Assembly: GCA_963701375.1 (NCBI GenBank)
Contig: CAVOZT010000001.1
Span: 1-64,000 of the forward strand
DNA length: 64,000 bases
Source of the DNA: CAVXTF01 sp963701375
GTDB taxonomy: Bacteria; Actinomycetota; Acidimicrobiia; Acidimicrobiales; CAVXTF01
Reading direction: 5' to 3'
The notes below the pieces were generated by a model. That model saw only the letters and a list, made by a program, of their open reading frames with translations. It ran no database searches and was not told the DNA's origin. Positions 60,699 through 64,000 of the stretch are shown here, in pieces (position 1 is the first letter of the stretch; each line of letters starts with the position of its first letter). The position numbers were made by a program, and so were the translations under genes.

Positions 60699-61184
60699 AT
60701 GATGGACAGAGTGACTTCGGTGGAGGCTCCTAGAGCAGCGGATACGAAGAGAGCCGAGACCGCCCGCGAGGCGTGGGAGATGATCCGCGAGCTGACCCAC
60801 GACCCTCAGGTCCTCGGAAAGCTCCACACACTCGCGGAGGAAGCGGGGATCATTCCCGGAGCGGCGAAGGCGCTCAAGTTCCTGTCCCGCTCGGACCCGG
60901 TTCCGATGCGACGGTTGGCGGCCGACCTCAATTGTGACAACTCGTACATCACCACAATTGTCGACAGCCTCGAGCAGGCTGGTATGGCCCGTCGCGAGCC
61001 ACACCCTACGGACCGACGCATCAAGGTGATCGTGCTGACCGACGCCGGCCGGCGATTAGCGCAACTCGCTCGCGAGACGCTCGGCACGCCTCCGAAGGCG
61101 TTCGGTGCGCTTACTGCACCAGAGGTGTCCGCGCTTCGGGATCTGATGCGCAAGCTCTCACAGAGCGCCGGAAGAGGGCGTTAG
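60699..61184 (+). CDS. MarR-family transcriptional regulator
   Basis: 161 residues. The winged helix reads DPVPMRRLAADLNCDNSYITTIVDSLEQAGMARREPHPTDRRIKVIVLTDAGRRLAQ (about 64-122), typical of MarR with the DxRxxxVxLT wing. N- and C-terminal helices form the dimer. It most likely controls the divergent MFS gene. ATGs at 60699 and 60702 are both possible. Confidence 0.92.
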   Translation: MMDRVTSVEAPRAADTKRAETAREAWEMIRELTHDPQVLGKLHTLAEEAGIIPGAAKALKFLSRSDPVPMRRLAADLNCDNSYITTIVDSLEQAGMARREPHPTDRRIKVIVLTDAGRRLAQLARETLGTPPKAFGALTAPEVSALRDLMRKLSQSAGRGR

Positions 61185-61263
61185 CTGCCATTTCACGACT
61201 ACGGGCCCCGGAGCGAGCACGAGGCTCGGAACTTCCACGGTCGACTGGATCGCAAAACCCCAT

Positions 61264-61433
61264 ATGGGACGAACGACGGTCTACAGTGGATCAGGCGTCG
61301 GCACCAAGTTCAGGCTCTATCTGCCGGCAATTGATGAGAACGTCGAATCAGAGGTAGAGCACTGCAGCCGAAAAAGTCGCCTTCAGATGGTGAAATCGTC
61401 CTCCTGGTCGAGGACGAGGATGTTCTCGTATGA
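61264..61433 (+). pseudogene. Relic of a hybrid sensor histidine kinase
   Basis: Two short pieces in different frames: TTVYSGSGVGTKFRLYLPAI, the last ATPase box of a histidine kinase, and then SDGEIVLLVEDEDVLV followed by a TGA, the first strand of a receiver domain. A complete hybrid kinase would carry about 150 more residues before this and a whole receiver after. The relic's TGA overlaps the ATG of the following response regulator (61430), so it is probably the decayed partner of that regulator. Confidence 0.7.
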
Positions 61434-62512
61434 GTCTCGAGCACTGCGACGCACGAGTCTTGATCGTCGACGACGACAGCGCGATCAGACGGATGATCAC
61501 TCGGATTCTCGAGCGGGCCGGCTACGAGTGCAGCGAAGCTCCGGACTATTCGGGTGCGTTGAACCTTGCCGAAGCACAGGAATTCTCGCTGGTCACATGT
61601 GACGTCAGAATGCCAGGTGGTTCGGGGTTGGATCTCGTCCGTGTCCTAAGAGAGCGCCACCCGGACATAGCGGTCGTGATGATAAGCGGCATGGACGATC
61701 CGGCCACTGCGGCCCTCGCAGCCGATCTAGGTGCTTACGGGTACGTCGTCAAGCCGTTCGATGTCAACGAGATCCTGATCGCTGCGGCAAACGCGATCAG
61801 GAGGAGGCATCTCGAGATCGACAACCGCATTCATCGCGAACACCTTGAACAACTTGTCTCCGAACGCACGGCGGACCTCACCGTGACGATCGAGCGGCTT
61901 TCACGAGCTGAACGCGCACTGCGTGCGTCCCAGGAGGAGGCCATCCATCGTCTTGCCTTCGCTGCGGAGTTCCGTGATCCTACGACGGGAGCGCACATAG
62001 ACCGGATGAGTCGAACTTGCGAGATGCTCGCAATGAACAGGGGACTCGGTCCCGAGAAAGCCGAGCTCATCAGGATCGCGAGCCCCATGCACGACATCGG
62101 CAAGATCGGGGTCAGAGACGAGGTCCTCGGTAAACCTGGGAAACTGACCCCGTCAGAGATGGACGAAATGCGAAGGCATCCGGTTATCGGCAGCGAGATC
62201 CTGGCCGGATCGGATTCCGAGCTCCTCAGGCTCGGAGGTCTTATCGCGCTGACTCACCACGAACGCTGGGACGGGGGCGGTTATCCGCACGGGCTTGTGC
62301 GCGAACAGATCCCCGTTGAGGGCCGGATCGTCGCGATCGCCGACGTTTTCGACGCGCTTACGAGCGAACGTTCCTACAAGCCGGCATTCGAGGTTGACCA
62401 TGCGGTGGCGATCATGACCGAGGAGAGCGGGAGTCATTTCGACCCCGATCTGCTCGATATCTTCCTTGACTTAGTGGACGACGTCGTAGGGCTCGCTCGA
62501 GTAACCCAATAG
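61430..62512 (+). CDS. Response regulator with receiver and HD-GYP domains
   Basis: 360 residues. REC domain (8-125): VLIVDDD, phospho-acceptor Asp58 in TCDVRMPGG, Lys108 in VVKPF. Helical linker 130-175 (coiled coil, IHREHLEQLVSERTADL). HD-GYP domain (180-350): His-Asp in SPMHDIGKIGV (221-222) and HHERWDGGGYP (GGGYP, 282-286). HD-GYP enzymes hydrolyse cyclic di-GMP, so phosphorylation by a kinase would likely tune c-di-GMP. The upstream kinase gene is only a relic, so its input is now uncertain. Confidence 0.93.
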   Translation: MSLEHCDARVLIVDDDSAIRRMITRILERAGYECSEAPDYSGALNLAEAQEFSLVTCDVRMPGGSGLDLVRVLRERHPDIAVVMISGMDDPATAALAADLGAYGYVVKPFDVNEILIAAANAIRRRHLEIDNRIHREHLEQLVSERTADLTVTIERLSRAERALRASQEEAIHRLAFAAEFRDPTTGAHIDRMSRTCEMLAMNRGLGPEKAELIRIASPMHDIGKIGVRDEVLGKPGKLTPSEMDEMRRHPVIGSEILAGSDSELLRLGGLIALTHHERWDGGGYPHGLVREQIPVEGRIVAIADVFDALTSERSYKPAFEVDHAVAIMTEESGSHFDPDLLDIFLDLVDDVVGLARVTQ

Positions 62513-62529
62513 GCTGCGAGCCAAGCCGC

Positions 62530-63402
62530 TCAGAAGTCGGCGACAATCGGGACGATTCGGTCGCCGATGATCTCGACGGGCTCGATCGAAGAGACTCCGG
62601 CAACGCTTCCATGGGCGACTGAGAAGCCCATTCGGGCGAGCTTTTGCAGCGACTCGACTATCTCGTCTGTTCTTTCTCCCTTGCTCCCGACGTCAAAGTT
62701 GAAGAGCGCCGTCTTCTCTATGTCGTCATAGTTGCGTCCCTCGTCGTCACAATGCCTCCTGAGCACGTCGAGTTTGTGCTCGAGGTCTGGTCCCGGGAAA
62801 AGGTTGCACGCCTGCGCATAGCGAGCTACGAGCCGCAAGGTCTTTTGTTCACCCGACCCCCCGATCAAAATTGGAGGATGCGGTGACGAGAGCGCATTGG
62901 GCGAGTTCAGAGTCCTCCCGAGCCGGTAGTGCTCGCCTTCGTAGGGCGCGTCTTTCCCGCTCCACATCTGGAGGCAGATCTGTAGAGCCTCTTCGAGGCG
63001 TTCGAAACGCTCGGAAAGCGGAGGGAATGCAAGACCGAGACCTAGTGCCTCCTCCTCGTTCCACGCAGCGCCTATGCCGAGCATCGCTCGACCACCCGAC
63101 AGGACGTCGAGCGTCGTGACCATCTTTGCGAGCAGCCCAGGCTCCCGATAAACGACGCCCGTGACCAGAGTCAGGAGTCGAACCCGAGAAGTCAACGCTG
63201 CCAGATATCCGAGAGTGGTGTAGGCCTCGAGCATTTCGTTCTCAGGGGGACCGATCACGCCGATCTGCCAGACGTGGTCCATGACGCTCACTCTGTCGAA
63301 GCCGGCGGCCTCTGCGGCAAGCGTGACCCGCTTCAGGTCCTCCCCGAGACGAGAAGGACCTCCGGGCCAGGTGAAGTCTGAGATATGCAGTCCGAGTTTC
63401 AC
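62530..63402 (-). CDS. Luciferase-like monooxygenase (LLM class, F420-type)
   Basis: GTG 63402 follows GGAGG with short spacing; 290 residues starting KLGLHISDFTWPGGPSRLGEDLKRVTLAAEAAGFDRVSVMDHVWQ. The TIM-barrel pattern includes LLTLVTGVVYREPGLLAKMVTTLDVLSGGRAMLGIGAAWNEEEALGLG. The family in actinobacteria is mainly F420H2-dependent, with some FMN members. Substrate unknown. Convergent with the HD-GYP gene. Confidence 0.9.
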   Translation of the reverse strand: MKLGLHISDFTWPGGPSRLGEDLKRVTLAAEAAGFDRVSVMDHVWQIGVIGPPENEMLEAYTTLGYLAALTSRVRLLTLVTGVVYREPGLLAKMVTTLDVLSGGRAMLGIGAAWNEEEALGLGLAFPPLSERFERLEEALQICLQMWSGKDAPYEGEHYRLGRTLNSPNALSSPHPPILIGGSGEQKTLRLVARYAQACNLFPGPDLEHKLDVLRRHCDDEGRNYDDIEKTALFNFDVGSKGERTDEIVESLQKLARMGFSVAHGSVAGVSSIEPVEIIGDRIVPIVADF

Positions 63403-63525
63403 GACACCTCCGAACCTCGCGATCAAGTGACGTTAGCGTCAGCGGTTCACGAACCATTCGGGACCCATCTCGACCAATTCGACAGCTGTTACCATCCGGG
63501 GCTTCGACGGCTCGGGGGGTGACAA

Positions 63526-64000
63526 GTGAACCGCGCAATTGAGGGGGCGATCTACAGACTCCGGCAGTCTGGGCTGACGGCGCGCTTTGCAAAACGCCTC
63601 CCCCCGGAGGTGCGGAAGCTGGTTCCACTAAGGCTGAAGCGCTTGCTGGTTCCCGCCCCCCCGAAACAGCCGCCCTTACCTTCGCTTGAGTATTTCTCCG
63701 CCATGAAGGCCCACTACCGGGTTGCGAACCTCGTCGGGGTCACTCCTGCGGAGTTCCGTCGGAGGATCGACGTCTTTTCATCTCTGGACGACGCTGAAAT
63801 GGAGGGCTACCAGTCAGGCGACCACCAACGTGCAAGGTCGGTGCGCTTCGAGTGGTCCGAGGACCATGACTTCGGCGATTTCACCGTGACAGGAATGTCT
63901 ACGAATCGGTCGACTTGGCTGCTGAGCACGTTCACTGACCAACTATCGGAGCTTCCGAGAGATCTGAGCGGCAAACGAGTGCTTGACATCGGCTGTTGGA
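63526..64000 (+). CDS. Methyltransferase, N-terminal part (runs off the window)
   Basis: GTG 63526 opens 158 codons without a stop before the window edge. The protein begins NRAIEGAIYRLRQSGLTARF, then a proline-rich patch (PAPPKQPPLP), and ends at LSGKRVLDIGCW, the beginning of SAM motif I of class I methyltransferases. The long N-terminal part with ARSVRFEWSEDHDF resembles tRNA or small-molecule methyltransferases with an extra N-terminal domain; which one cannot be decided. Confidence 0.75.
   Translation, partial: MNRAIEGAIYRLRQSGLTARFAKRLPPEVRKLVPLRLKRLLVPAPPKQPPLPSLEYFSAMKAHYRVANLVGVTPAEFRRRIDVFSSLDDAEMEGYQSGDHQRARSVRFEWSEDHDFGDFTVTGMSTNRSTWLLSTFTDQLSELPRDLSGKRVLDIGCW

Overview
The window is high-GC bacterial DNA with densely packed genes, many GTG and some TTG starts, and frequent 4-base start/stop overlaps. 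The gene content points to an actinomycete: a HelD-type RNA polymerase helicase, DtxR/IdeR-style iron boxes, a luciferase-like F420-family oxidoreductase, a MocR regulator, a DUF899 protein, a pterin-dehydratase/VOC fusion and many acyl-CoA enzymes. An Acidimicrobiia-like organism is my best guess, but nothing here fixes the taxon. No phage, insertion sequence or CRISPR array was recognised.

Layout. 1-5.1 kb: the N-terminal part of a SulP permease, a GMC oxidoreductase with its small partner subunit, an acyl-CoA dehydrogenase and an enoyl-CoA hydratase. 5-10.6 kb: HelD, a flavin split-barrel protein divergent from a MocR regulator, an ATP-grasp protein and a repeat-tailed small protein. 10.7-21 kb: a lipid/acyl-CoA catabolic block in two transcription units (ketoacyl-synthase-like/OB protein, thiolase and SDR on the minus strand; acyl-CoA dehydrogenase, racemase-like CaiB protein, MaoC hydratase and second acyl-CoA dehydrogenase on the plus strand). 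Both units are preceded by the same palindromic operator-like sequence. 21-25.6 kb: single-gene housekeeping or accessory enzymes. 25.6-29.2 kb: two large envelope membrane proteins. 29.25 kb: tRNA-Arg(CCT), followed by a mosaic accessory stretch (cobalt-type nitrile hydratase, KdpD-like sensor fragment, secreted protein, TetR/intradiol dioxygenase pair, second TetR, zinc-finger protein, hydrolase-cyclase fusion) to about 39 kb. 39-45.5 kb: methyltransferase, SHOCT membrane protein, an orphan Clp N-domain fragment, DUF2254 protein, CoA-transferase, SDR and HAD phosphatase. 45.6-51.2 kb: hexose-phosphate and oxidative pentose-phosphate genes (zwf, rpiA, pgl, gnd, pgi). 51.3-54 kb: a two-component iron uptake cassette behind two iron boxes. 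54-64 kb: lipoprotein, amidohydrolase, substrate-binding protein coupled to a GH13 glucosidase, MFS/MarR pair, a relic hybrid histidine kinase in front of a REC-HD-GYP regulator, a luciferase-like monooxygenase, and the start of a methyltransferase.

The main structural surprise is that at least four, probably five, otherwise well-conserved genes (near 11.44, 13.68, 15.90, 30.14 and 41.90 kb) are each broken by a one- or two-base indel, several of them in short homopolymer or dinucleotide runs. Removing or adding that base restores a full-length family member. Either the assembly carries indel errors or the strain has a cluster of very young pseudogenes. The most interesting biological signals are the shared operator of the acyl-CoA block, the orphan ClpC N-domain peptide overlapping a DUF2254 gene, the hydrolase-cyclase fusion, and the substrate-binding protein coupled to a glucosidase.
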